Below are positions 45,801-53,115 of a stretch of DNA of 64,000 bases, piece after piece. Every line of letters begins with the position of its first letter. Position 1 is the stretch's first letter. The position numbers and the translations under genes were made by a program. The notes beneath the pieces are model-generated. The model ran no database searches and was not told the origin of the DNA. It saw only the letters and a list, made by a program, of their open reading frames with translations. The DNA comes from Peribacillus cavernae (GTDB taxonomy: Bacteria > Bacillota > Bacilli > Bacillales > DSM-1321). The stretch covers positions 62,001-126,000 of the forward strand of contig NZ_RYZZ01000017.1 of NCBI RefSeq assembly GCF_003989135.1, given 5' to 3'.

Positions 45801-46106
45801 AGCTTTTTTTTGATTCGGGACTGCTTCAAGATCAGAAATCTCAAGTAAAACGGCAACAATATGCTTGCATTCCCAATAGTTATCGAATGCTGGACAATCG
45901 CATTCCGAACTTACAGAGCCATACTCATCTATTTCAATATTCACATCATAATATTCAGTTCCGGCCACTGTTGCATTCCAAACCTGGTTGGCGAAATCAA
46001 ACTCGAGATCGCTGACACGGCCGGCTTTATAATAGGTAAGACCCCGCCGGAAAATTGTGTCTGAAAACATATCTTTGACAAAATCTTTCGTTAACAAATG
46101 ATTCAT
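42855..46106 (-). CDS. SNF2-family DNA-dependent ATPase with SWIM zinc finger (1083 aa)
   Basis: N-terminal SWIM finger CxC...CxH (C69, C71, C80, H82 in CDCPAFDNYWECKHIV). A long middle part (SNF2 bacterial accessory domain) spans about 100-600. The helicase core follows: Walker A LADDMGLGKTLQ near 655, DEAQ box (LILDEAQVIKNH), SGTPIENS motif III, and a C-terminal RecA-like half with QFTSMLKVI, LISLKAGGTGLNLTGAD and QAAGRAHRIGQ. Related to B. subtilis YwqA. Expected to translocate on DNA and remodel bound proteins, not to unwind. Monocistronic. Confidence 0.93.
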   Translation of the reverse strand: MNHLLTKDFVKDMFSDTIFRRGLTYYKAGRVSDLEFDFANQVWNATVAGTEYYDVNIEIDEYGSVSSECDCPAFDNYWECKHIVAVLLEISDLEAVPNQKKAAPRIGTLRKGQANEFGAAERFIELLSAFNDPEENVSALSRQEVMLEYIVKTKPLSFSSNRDTMLTLEIKAGEKRLYVIKKIKEFLKAVEQGSTYYVTKKFSFDPFEHTFSDEDQEIIHLLADLCRQEEDYRKTLSPYGYGSSSNDRELMIPPHMSGNLLAKMRERNFSFEHEGIPYQSIGFRENTLPFSFQLEKSSEENYKLEMDELLAASFFSRYGLLFSKGNLYKLSDKQQAVLKELSFYTKSLRGSALPIGKDQIGSFLTHVTPVLKRIGNTEIADSVSGKIVSPPLKAKMFVEEEAGRFISKVEYHYGESIINPFSGQQDPNHDNGIILMRDAEKERDIMGTIESAPFKVKESRLYLEGGEDTLYDFLYRVLPELENKVEIYTSSNVKSLMLPERQAPSVSIDIDSSGNWLEANFDMEGIDEKNIQQILQSVAEKKKYYRLPDGAFVSLENDEFQTIGQLFGELNVRKEELQSGSIKLPVYRGFAVEESIKNSSATFGKSFRRFLKALKNPDELDIEVPETLDASLRDYQQTGYQWLKMMSHYRLGGILADDMGLGKTLQSIAYLLSEKKEAKTPGTSLVVAPASLVYNWKSEIDKFAPELSAEVAIGTAKERKELLEHSPLPDIVLTSYPTLRQDIDWYSEQEFDSLILDEAQVIKNHAAKTSIAVRKIKASKRFALSGTPIENSIDELWSIFDAIMPGLFSNQQAFRGLSNEKISHMVRPFILRRVKKDVLKELPDKIETNHLSEMTQKQKELYVGYLEKIQQDTRDAIATEGFQKSRIKILAGLTRLRQLCCHPSLFLENYNGGSGKLDQFLEMAKNAIENGRRLLVFSQFTSMLKVIREQLDKEGLSYFYLDGKTPSKERIEMAETFNQGEGELFLISLKAGGTGLNLTGADTVVLYDLWWNPAVEEQAAGRAHRIGQKNVVQVLRLIARGTIEEKIYELQQKKKELIEQVIQPGETMLSSLSETEIRELLSI

Positions 46107-46457
46107 TTATAATCCCTTTCCTTATTCAAGTACGGTTTTAATGAAACTATTATAACATGATTTGTGAAAAGTAGTCGGAAGAGCTTCTAGGCATGGCATA
46201 AAATGATCAGTTTCTTTTTTTCCTTGATAGTGTTATTTCTTTTTCACAATGGACGTCCTTCTATTTATCTTCTTAGCTTAGTATACTTTATGACACTATG
46301 ATAGAAAAAAGTGCCTACTTACATAATATTGATTTAACATCTAAAATGGTTAACATGGCTTACTCCTGCAGATTAATAAATACAAATAAATTTTGTTGGG
46401 TAGCCTATTAAAGAATTTTTTTTAAAAAAATCTTTTGCAGCAAAGGAGATCTTGCAG
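46107..46457. other. Divergent intergenic region
   Basis: About 350 bp between the divergent SNF2 and iron alcohol dehydrogenase genes. A minus-strand TATAAT at about 46157 could be the -10 box of the helicase gene. The plus-strand part is AT-rich, with an AAAGAtTTTTTT-like palindrome (~46411-46436) before the dehydrogenase ribosome site. No gene or RNA motif seen. Confidence 0.35.
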
Positions 46458-47624
46458 ATGAACCGTTTTACAATTCCTAGAGACATATATTATGGAGAAG
46501 AATCCTTAGAGGTATTGAAGACTATTCAAGGAAAAAAAGCAACGATCGTTATTGGCGGTCAGTCGATTAAAAAATCGGGATACCTTGATAAAATCGACTC
46601 CTATTTACGAGAAGCCGGTTTTGAAACGCAACTTATTGAGGGTGTTGAAAATGATCCATCCTTCAAAACCGCTCAAAACGGTGCCAAAAAGATGGAGGAA
46701 TTCCAACCTGATTGGATTATTGCGGCCGGTGGTGGTTCCCCCATTGACGCCGCCAAGTTAATGTGGATTTTTTATGAGCATCCAGAGCTATCATTTGAAG
46801 AGATTAAAGCTCCGAATGAACTGCCCAATTTGCGAAAAAAAGCACGCTTTGCCGCTATTTCTACTACTAGCGGGACAGGAACAGATGTTTCACCTTTCTC
46901 TGTCATCACCGATTATGAAACACTGGTTAAGTACCCGGTTTTTGGTTTCGAAATCACGCCAGACATCGCGATTATCGATCCCGCGCTGACTTATTCAATG
47001 CCCTCAGATATTGTGGCGTATACCGGAATGGATGCCTTAACTCATGGTATTGAAGCATATGTATCTACATTGCACAGCCCGTTTACCGACCCTTTAGCTA
47101 TGCAATCCATAAAAATGGCTGTGGACAACATTGAAAAGTCAGTCACTGGTGATAAAAAAGCAAGAGGAGAGATGCACTATGCCCAGGCGATAGCGGGTAT
47201 GGCCTTCTCAAATGGATTTTTGGGAATTGTACACAGCTTATCGCATAAGAGCGGGGCTATTTTTAAAATCCCGCACGGTCTTGCTAATGCCCTTTATCTC
47301 CCCTATGTTATTGATTTCAATAAAAAAGAAGACGGTTCACGGTATGCAGATATATCAAGGATGCTGGGATTAAACGGAAGCACAGAAAACGAGCTGATCG
47401 ACTCTTTAACAGGTCTGCTTCGCCATTTGAACAAAACATTGAACCTTCCGCTCACACTGCAAGAATTTGGCGTTTCTGAAAGCGATTTTGAAAAACATTT
47501 GGATCAGATGGCAGCTGGAGCTATCGATGATGCTTGTACACCATCGAATCCTCGTGAAGTAACCGTAGAACAATTAAAACAACTTTACATCGCTGCGTTT
47601 AAGGGCGAAAAAGTAAACTTCTAA
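46458..47624 (+). CDS. Iron-containing alcohol dehydrogenase (388 aa)
   Basis: Start at ATG 46458, 9 nt after AAGGAG; the in-frame TTG at 46452 is too close to that site. Group III dehydrogenase: GGGSPIDAAKLMW near 96 (nucleotide loop), TSGTGTDVSPFSVI near 138, and metal ligands in MDALTHGIEAYVS (D/H), HSLSHKSGAIFKIPHG (H...H). The family reduces aldehydes or oxidises alcohols with NAD(P) and Fe or Zn. A strong hairpin follows at 47647-47676. Confidence 0.92.
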   Translation: MNRFTIPRDIYYGEESLEVLKTIQGKKATIVIGGQSIKKSGYLDKIDSYLREAGFETQLIEGVENDPSFKTAQNGAKKMEEFQPDWIIAAGGGSPIDAAKLMWIFYEHPELSFEEIKAPNELPNLRKKARFAAISTTSGTGTDVSPFSVITDYETLVKYPVFGFEITPDIAIIDPALTYSMPSDIVAYTGMDALTHGIEAYVSTLHSPFTDPLAMQSIKMAVDNIEKSVTGDKKARGEMHYAQAIAGMAFSNGFLGIVHSLSHKSGAIFKIPHGLANALYLPYVIDFNKKEDGSRYADISRMLGLNGSTENELIDSLTGLLRHLNKTLNLPLTLQEFGVSESDFEKHLDQMAAGAIDDACTPSNPREVTVEQLKQLYIAAFKGEKVNF

Positions 47625-47646
47625 CAAGTAAATATATCTTCTGTTC

Positions 47647-47676
47647 GGGTGCAAATGTTTGGATTCATTTGCACCA
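47647..47676 (+). terminator. Hairpin after the iron alcohol dehydrogenase gene
   Basis: GGTGCAAATG and CATTTGCACC pair perfectly around an 8-nt loop, 22 bp after the stop codon. The T tract is interrupted. Confidence 0.6.
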
Positions 47677-47732
47677 GGACTTTTACATTTTTCGTTTTTG
47701 AGCATTAACAATTAAAAAGCCAAAATATATGT

Positions 47733-47738
47733 TATACT
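47733..47738 (+). promoter_or_regulatory. Likely -10 box of the tRNA-Leu gene
   Basis: TATACT within GTTATACTATAG, 34 bp upstream of the mature tRNA end. No convincing -35 box was found at 17 bp. Confidence 0.4.
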
Positions 47739-47772
47739 ATAGTTGTAGATGAATAAGTGATGTTTCAAAAAT

Positions 47773-47856
47773 GCGGTTGTGGCGGAATCGGCAGACGCGC
47801 TAGATTCAGGTTCTAGTGGTAGAAATACCGTGGGGGTTCAAGTCCCTTCATCCGCA
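47773..47856 (+). tRNA. tRNA-Leu (anticodon CAG)
   Basis: 84-nt class II tRNA with a long variable arm. Anticodon stem CTAGA/TCTAG around TTCAGGT gives anticodon CAG (CUG codons). T loop TTCAAGT. The acceptor stem GCGGTTG/CATCCGC has one U-U mismatch and the T stem two G-U pairs. The gene encodes A then TCA, so CCA is not fully templated. A lone gene with a strong terminator directly after it. Confidence 0.9.
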
Positions 47857-47871
47857 TCAATTTGAATTAGC

Positions 47872-47910
47872 AAAAAAAGGATTCAACATTTGTGTTGAAT
47901 CCTTTTTTTT
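47872..47910 (+). terminator. Terminator of the tRNA-Leu gene
   Basis: GGATTCAACA (47879-47888) and TGTTGAATCC (47893-47902) form a perfect 10-bp stem with a 4-nt loop, A-rich 5' flank and eight Ts. Confidence 0.9.
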
Positions 47911-48058
47911 GTGTCCAAAATATTTTACCTTCTTATCGTTTGTAAAATCTTAAAGCATATGTGTTGCTTAAAGGGACTAAAGGCAGACTATATAAAACGG
48001 GCTAAATCAGTTTATTTCAAATTTATGTCTTGACTTAGATAAATAAAAACAAATAAAA

Positions 48059-48085
48059 ACAGTGCCGGAAATCTCCCAGCACTGT
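48059..48085 (-). terminator. Terminator of the protease-nuclease operon
   Basis: ACAGTGC (48059-48065) pairs with GCACTGT (48079-48085); on the minus strand it is followed by TTTTTATTTG. It lies 16 bp after the endonuclease stop codon. Confidence 0.7.
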
Positions 48086-48100
48086 TCAACTATCTTATTC

Positions 48101-48913
48101 TTAGAGACCCATGATCTCCTCCGCTTTATCCGGAACATCAATAAACGGATTGCGGTTGCCCTGCATTTCATAGATCGCAAGATTGCGGTGTTTTTCATAT
48201 GTGGATATCGGGAAGCTTCGATGCCACTCCAGTAATAGCGGCACATCTACCGAATCCTTGTTGATGATCTCCTTGTATCGAATTAAGAAATACAACGTTG
48301 CCCGGGCAACAATTCCTTTACCGTATTCCGGTTCGAATTTGCCTCCGTCGGCTTTCCCGCATCCATCCTTGATGACTGAGGCTCGGGCCTCAGGAGCGTA
48401 ATCGGAAAAGTCAGTATAAGGATAGTTGCTGCGGCTGCTGTTGCATTCAGGCTCGCAGGCAAATAGATGATGCAAATCTCCTCTCATTGGCTCTTTTTTA
48501 TCAAACCAGGATTGAGGAACGACATGCTCACAGTTTAATAGATTATCTCCCGAAAAGGCATTGACTAATCCTTTTGCCTGGAATTCATGAAGCCTAATAT
48601 CATGCTCAATCGCTGCCAGCGGCTCCATCCCTTTTCCTGAATAAAGGCTCTTTAACTCACCGTTTTCCTGTAGATCTACCCAGGGATACAGATATCGGTG
48701 CGGGGTGTAATTAAGCTCGTTTGTATGCGTTTCTTCAAGCAGATTATGAATGCTATCCTTTAGATTGCTATCAGTAAATGAAATACTCTGATAATATGTG
48801 TTCTTGATTTCCGTATCTGCCTGTTCATCATAATAGTTCCGGTTTTCTCTGTTTTCTATCAACTCAGCCTTTGCAGCTTCAAACTCTTTTGGAAGGATTT
48901 CCGGATTTTTCAT
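48101..48913 (-). CDS. Endonuclease I family nuclease without signal peptide (270 aa)
   Basis: Endonuclease_1 (His-Me finger) signature LLNCEHVVPQSWFDKKEPMR near residue 125, then GDLHHLFACEPECNSSRSNY with the family's metal/structural residues; NCEHVVPQSW holds the catalytic His. Other members (Vibrio Dns, Bacillus BsnA/YurI) are secreted, but this one starts MKNPEILPKEFEAAKAELIE with no hydrophobic leader. It should be cytoplasmic, where such a non-specific nuclease would be dangerous unless inactive or inhibited. The start overlaps the stop of the intracellular subtilisin by 4 nt. Confidence 0.85.
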   Translation of the reverse strand: MKNPEILPKEFEAAKAELIENRENRNYYDEQADTEIKNTYYQSISFTDSNLKDSIHNLLEETHTNELNYTPHRYLYPWVDLQENGELKSLYSGKGMEPLAAIEHDIRLHEFQAKGLVNAFSGDNLLNCEHVVPQSWFDKKEPMRGDLHHLFACEPECNSSRSNYPYTDFSDYAPEARASVIKDGCGKADGGKFEPEYGKGIVARATLYFLIRYKEIINKDSVDVPLLLEWHRSFPISTYEKHRNLAIYEMQGNRNPFIDVPDKAEEIMGL

Positions 48914-49875
48914 TTCACTTTCAACACTTCAGCGGCTACTTTTTGGCTGAATACCCCAGATAGGTAGTCAGCCGCTGTCAAATATAATAATCCATTTCCT
49001 TCAAGCTTTGGCGGGTTCCCCAGGGGCACGGTTCTCTTTATTAATTGGGCGTACAGTTCAGGAACTGTCAGATTTCTCTCAAAGCTTTTGTTCGAAATGT
49101 CTTTGATAAGAGCCAATGCACCTGCTACGTGTGGAGTTGCCATCGAAGTCCCGCTAAGCTTGGCATATTTTCCGCCTATATAAGTTGAAAGTATTTCTTC
49201 ACCAGGAGCGACTAAGTCGATCTCATTGTTGGAATTTGTAAATTCCGAGGAGCGGCGTTCCAGGTCAATCGCCCCTACACTGATGACTTCGTTGTAAGAG
49301 CCCGGGTAAGCAAATTCATCCGTTGAATCTTGTCCGTCTCCTTCATTGCCCGCAGCACATACGACAAGAATCTTGTTGTCAACCGCCTTTTGAATGGCCT
49401 CATGCAATTCCGGAACATCCTCAGGTCCACCCAGGCTCATTGAGATAATATCCGCCTTTTGTTCAATTGCATAGTTGATTCCATTGATGATCCATTCATA
49501 TTGTCCCGAACCGTTTTTATCGAGAACCTTAATAATCAACAAATTCGCTTCAGGAGCAACCCCTACTACTCCATTATCATTTTGGACAGCTGCCATCGTG
49601 CCTGCCACATGGGTTCCATGTCCATTGTAATCCCGATAAACATCCTGGTTACCCTGGTCATCACCGGTAAAGTTCCGTCCGCCGCTAATCCGTTCTCTCA
49701 AGTCAGGGTGGTCGATTTCACAACCTGTATCCAAAATGGCGATCGTAATCCCTTTCCCCTTCGTTTTCTCCCAGACCTTAGGAGCCTGGACCAGCTCAAT
49801 ACCTCTTGGCACCTCGGATACCACTTCGACCTCTCCAACCACCTGGTACGGAATTAAACGTACTTTTCGCTCCAT
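48910..49875 (-). CDS. ispA: Intracellular subtilisin-type serine protease (321 aa)
   Basis: Start taken at ATG 49875, 7 nt after AGGAGGG; an ATG at 49881 is too close. No signal peptide. Residues 7-10 are LIPY, the pro-region motif of Bacillus intracellular serine proteases that blocks the active site until cleaved. Catalytic D49 (ILDTGCEID), H86 (NGHGTHVAG) and serine in SGTSMATPHVAGALAL near 245. Known relatives degrade cytoplasmic protein late in growth and during sporulation. Upstream and overlapping partner of the endonuclease; two-gene operon. Confidence 0.92.
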   Translation of the reverse strand: MERKVRLIPYQVVGEVEVVSEVPRGIELVQAPKVWEKTKGKGITIAILDTGCEIDHPDLRERISGGRNFTGDDQGNQDVYRDYNGHGTHVAGTMAAVQNDNGVVGVAPEANLLIIKVLDKNGSGQYEWIINGINYAIEQKADIISMSLGGPEDVPELHEAIQKAVDNKILVVCAAGNEGDGQDSTDEFAYPGSYNEVISVGAIDLERRSSEFTNSNNEIDLVAPGEEILSTYIGGKYAKLSGTSMATPHVAGALALIKDISNKSFERNLTVPELYAQLIKRTVPLGNPPKLEGNGLLYLTAADYLSGVFSQKVAAEVLKVK

Positions 49876-50166
49876 TTGCATTCCCTCCTGACAGAATTAA
49901 ATTGAAGTCAACCTATGATGTCTCTTATATTTTAACAATTCAGAATGCAGATAAACAGCTACCTTTGGAGCAATTTATTGGATAAAAATCTTTCTATTCC
50001 TTATAAAATAGGAAATTTTGCGGTTTTTTGAATGGATTTGAAGAATTCCATCTTCTTTTGATAGCTTTTGTCATGTGGCAGGAAAAAGACAAATCCTTTG
50101 CAGAATATACACTTCAAACGACTCCAATTTTCTTTAAAATAAAAGCATGAAGAAAGGAATGGCAAA

Positions 50167-51105
50167 ATGACTACTAATAACCAAATTTTGCGTGCATATT
50201 CGATTAAGGATGTTTCAAAGAAAATAAGTACCCCTACCGGAACAATCAGGCAATGGGAAAAAGACTTAAATGGACTGATCCATATTCCCCGTTCAAAGCA
50301 GGGTGCCAGATTTTACACAGAAAAAGAAATAAGCTTGCTTGAAAAAGTGAAGGAAATGCGGGCAAATAACCTTAGCAAAGACATGATCAGGATGCTATTG
50401 GATAAACATATACACGAAGGTTCAGACTCACCTTCCGAATCATTTGAAACCCCTGCACCCAGCGCGTCAGAAAATACAATCGTACCTACTAGGAACGCTG
50501 CTCCCTCTGTACAAACACCGAATATAAATGACTTACACGCTGCTATGGAAACTTACAAGCAGAATATGTTGAGTGAAATAAAAGATGTGATTCAAACAAG
50601 CCAAAAAGAAATGATAGAGGAAGTAAAGAGCGAGATATCTCAGGGTACTTTGCAAACGGTACAAGGCCTGTCCAAGTCTATCCAAAGGTCAAATGAAAAA
50701 AGGATATCTGAAGTTGAGGATCTGACAAATGCGATTACACATGCTTCGGAACTTACTTCCGAAACGTTCGAAACCCTTGCGATGGACATTACGAAAGCTT
50801 CGGAAGATACTTTCGAAAAGATCTCAAAACGGATCAGCGACTCATCTAGGACAACCTCAAAAGATTATAAAAATCTAATGACGAAAGTTTCCCAAAATGT
50901 AAATGAGGCACAAAAAGAATTTAGAACTGCATCTAAATCACTGCATAAAGATCAGGAACACTTTGTCGATTCAATGAATCAAAACATGAAAGATCTAACC
51001 GAGGTAATCCGCGAAAGGGAAGACGCTTTTCACGACATGGTAGCGAGCTTCAGGGAAGCTGCAGCCGCAAAGAAAGATAAGAAGTGGTGGAAGGTATGGT
51101 CTTGA
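50167..51105 (+). CDS. MerR-like HTH protein with long coiled coil and WWKVW tail (312 aa)
   Basis: AAAGGAATGG precedes the ATG. Residues ~10-78 form a MerR-type HTH (YSIKDVSKKISTPTGTIRQW, then a winged region with HIPRSKQGARFYTEKE). A Ser/Pro/Thr-rich linker (90-125) leads to a long heptad-rich coiled coil (~130-295). The protein ends KKDKKWWKVWS, similar to DUF3967-type MerR proteins of Bacillus plasmids and to RacA-like DNA-to-membrane linkers. The Trp/Lys tail could be an amphipathic membrane contact. Likely binds DNA; a chromosome or plasmid-organising role is inference. Confidence 0.6.
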   Translation: MTTNNQILRAYSIKDVSKKISTPTGTIRQWEKDLNGLIHIPRSKQGARFYTEKEISLLEKVKEMRANNLSKDMIRMLLDKHIHEGSDSPSESFETPAPSASENTIVPTRNAAPSVQTPNINDLHAAMETYKQNMLSEIKDVIQTSQKEMIEEVKSEISQGTLQTVQGLSKSIQRSNEKRISEVEDLTNAITHASELTSETFETLAMDITKASEDTFEKISKRISDSSRTTSKDYKNLMTKVSQNVNEAQKEFRTASKSLHKDQEHFVDSMNQNMKDLTEVIREREDAFHDMVASFREAAAAKKDKKWWKVWS

Positions 51106-51169
51106 GGACAGTCCATGGTTTGAAACTGGTGCTTAAGGTCACCTAAGCCTCCCTTTACATGAGGTGAAG

Positions 51170-51210
51170 CGGAGACTCAAGGTTGTTTTAACCATTTGAG
51201 TCTCCGTTTC
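51170..51210 (+). terminator. Terminator after the MerR-like gene
   Basis: GGAGACTCAA (51171-51180) pairs with TTGAGTCTCC (51196-51205), with an inner GGTT/AACC extension and a T-rich tail. Confidence 0.8.
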
Positions 51211-51414
51211 ATTTACAAAATCACTGTTATCAAATGAGTTAAACAGCTGTTCCTCTATCATCCTATTACTGTATTCTGCCTTCCCCCTTTTTTCTTTCTG
51301 TGTAGTAGCAGCACTACGGCTCTTTTCTTAAACTTTTCTGGTTCTTTTTACATTGTTAACCATGCGTTTTTATTTGAATTTCAGCCATTCTATGTTATTT
51401 TGGCGATAACTAAT

Positions 51415-51524
51415 ATGCTCAAAGATAAGTATGGAATCGAACATTCAACTATTCAAATTGAACATCCGGCCATCCATGATCATGGAGATTACGGAAAACA
51501 ATTTTTGCTACAGAGGAGTGCAGT
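51415..51524 (+). pseudogene. C-terminal scrap of a CDF-type cation efflux protein
   Basis: ATG at 51415 reads MLKDKYGIEHSTIQIEHPAI, then HDHGDYGKQF. LKxKYxIEHSTIQIE is typical of the cytoplasmic C-terminal domain of CzcD-like cation diffusion facilitators. The membrane part is absent, and the frame runs into the ribosome site of the next gene. Nothing supported in 51211-51414. Confidence 0.6.
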
Positions 51525-51526
51525 AG

Positions 51527-52477
51527 ATGGAGAAAATGGAAATAAAGGATTTGCCTCAGGTTGATGATTGGCGAAGGAAGTGGTCTTTCAGGGTTTACGT
51601 TTGGGGAATTGTCGGAATCATTATCCTTGGTTTATGGAATTTAGTTACAATAGCCGAAGATGGAGCAAATCGGCAAGAGAAAATGGAAAATACACCTGCT
51701 TCCAATGAAACAGAGCTTGTTCCCTCAAAAAGCAAGTCCAAATCCAGCCCTACTTTGACTGAACTGGTTATCCAGCCTATCGCACAATCTCCAAAGTTTC
51801 AGGTTATTTTTGAGTACCTTTTCTATCTCTTGTTATGGTTGTTATTGTGGCTTTTGATTCCTTCTGCTTTTCAAAGGTTAACAAGGTTTAAACTGTTTAA
51901 TCTGGAATTTGAATTAGACAGGAATCAGCATGAAGTGATTCATGTGATTGATCAACAAATGAGGAAATTCAAGTTCCTTACATATTTGATGAAGGATGAA
52001 AATAAAGATGTTTTGAAGACCAGTTTCGATCCCTATCTTCCGCGATTTAAAGAGGCTTTGGAATTTACGTTGTCTAAAATGCAAAGCTTTTACCTGTCGG
52101 AATGGGATCAGCACCTATCTTTCGACGTAATGACCGTCGAGGAATTTGAGACTAAAAACTTCCCGGCTGCTGTTCGGAAATCAATCGATCTGGTGGATAA
52201 ATATCAAATAGGGGTGCCGATCAATAAAGAAAATCCCGAGGTTGTCCACCATAAGAACTACTTAGTTTATACGGCCAGTGAAGAGGAAAATATATATACT
52301 AACAGGGCAGAAGTGATAAAATACGTCATTATTATTTCCAGTTACCGAACCGAATTCAATGAAAATGACGGATATCTCTTAGCAGGGATCACATCGTTGG
52401 TCTCAGAGCTGCATAAAAGAGCCTGGGAAAATCTAGGACTGACAAAACTTCAACAGAAATTGATTTCTGAAGAATAG
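51527..52477 (+). CDS. Two-helix membrane protein with GAF-like cytoplasmic domain (316 aa)
   Basis: GAGGAGTG precedes the ATG. One helix at about 22-43 (VYVWGIVGIIILGLWNLV), a short outside loop (45-90, Ser/Lys rich), a second, very Leu-rich helix at ~98-118 (LFYLLLWLLLWLLIPSAF), then ~200 cytoplasmic residues. The alternation of strands and helices near 170-310, ending in KYVIIISSYRTEFNENDGYLL, is GAF-like by eye. No catalytic motif seen. Possibly a membrane sensor; the gene after it (32 bp away) may be co-transcribed. Confidence 0.55.
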   Translation: MEKMEIKDLPQVDDWRRKWSFRVYVWGIVGIIILGLWNLVTIAEDGANRQEKMENTPASNETELVPSKSKSKSSPTLTELVIQPIAQSPKFQVIFEYLFYLLLWLLLWLLIPSAFQRLTRFKLFNLEFELDRNQHEVIHVIDQQMRKFKFLTYLMKDENKDVLKTSFDPYLPRFKEALEFTLSKMQSFYLSEWDQHLSFDVMTVEEFETKNFPAAVRKSIDLVDKYQIGVPINKENPEVVHHKNYLVYTASEEENIYTNRAEVIKYVIIISSYRTEFNENDGYLLAGITSLVSELHKRAWENLGLTKLQQKLISEE

Positions 52478-52509
52478 TTGGTTACAATAAAATCAGAGGT
52501 GATTAAAAA

Positions 52510-52752
52510 ATGTCAAGCCCAAAAAAACAGGGAATCCCGAAAAAAAATGAAGCTGAACAAAAGAAAGTAAAACGAACAGCGACAGCAAAAGAATCTGACA
52601 TTTTTAATTTTGAACGGTTATTTAAAGATGCAGCTTCATTTACGAAACCTAAAGCACAAGGAAACGATATTCAATATCCAAGAGGTTCTTCCCTATCTAA
52701 AGCAAGCCCGATTGTTAAAGACTTATTCGCGAATTCCCATTACCGACTGTAA
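52510..52752 (+). CDS. Small basic protein, paralogue of the convergent gene (80 aa)
   Basis: AGAGGTG precedes the ATG. A Lys/Gln-rich N-terminus (MSSPKKQGIPKKNEAEQKKV) is followed by a core IFNFERLFKDAASF...NDIQYPRGSSLSKASP and an IVKDLFANSHYRL end. The core recurs in the convergent gene at 52775-52966 (FNFEKLFRNAESF...KDIKYPKGSNL). No known domain or membrane segment. It follows the two-helix protein by 32 bp on the same strand. Confidence 0.6.
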   Translation: MSSPKKQGIPKKNEAEQKKVKRTATAKESDIFNFERLFKDAASFTKPKAQGNDIQYPRGSSLSKASPIVKDLFANSHYRL

Positions 52753-52783
52753 CTCAACGCTTCTGCAGCGCGAGTTATTTTTT
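52750..52783. terminator. Terminator between the convergent small genes
   Basis: AACTC-aa-CGC pairs with GCG-c-GAGTT (52751-52776), followed by TTTTTT on the plus strand. It overlaps the stop of both small genes. Confidence 0.65.
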
Positions 52784-52966
52784 CATGCTAAAATGCTTTG
52801 TTATCAGTTCTTGCATGAAAAGAACATTCCCGATTATTGATCTCGAACGGTAGAAATGATTCAAATTGCTTCCTTTAGGATATTTAATATCCTTAGAAGG
52901 ATCCTTCAAGAAAAAACTCTCTGCATTACGGAACAGCTTTTCAAAATTAAAATCATTTGAGGACAC
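52775..52966 (-). CDS. Small protein, convergent paralogue of 52510-52752 (63 aa)
   Basis: Start chosen at GTG 52966 (M-S-S-N-D-F-N-F), 6 nt after GGAGGTG. Shares FNFE[KR]LF, [NQ]A-x-SF and DI[KQ]YP[KR]GS-x-L with its neighbour, and both begin Met-Ser-Ser. It lacks the basic N-terminal extension of the other. No recognised family. Confidence 0.55.
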   Translation of the reverse strand: MSSNDFNFEKLFRNAESFFLKDPSKDIKYPKGSNLNHFYRSRSIIGNVLFMQELITKHFSMKK

Positions 52967-53115
52967 AAAAAACACCTCCGAATACTGGTTAGATTAGTTT
53001 ATTCAAGCTTTATGATTCTTATGTATCAGATAGTTCCGGAATTGAGGATGACGATCATTTGAGAAGGAATAAATCTGAAGTAATGTGTAACTGAATCTAA
53101 CTGTTAAACTATCAT

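Noticed and set aside
48007-48246. 79-codon minus-strand frame at the end of the endonuclease gene
   Set aside because: Overlaps the endonuclease in another frame and its terminator; no ribosome site.
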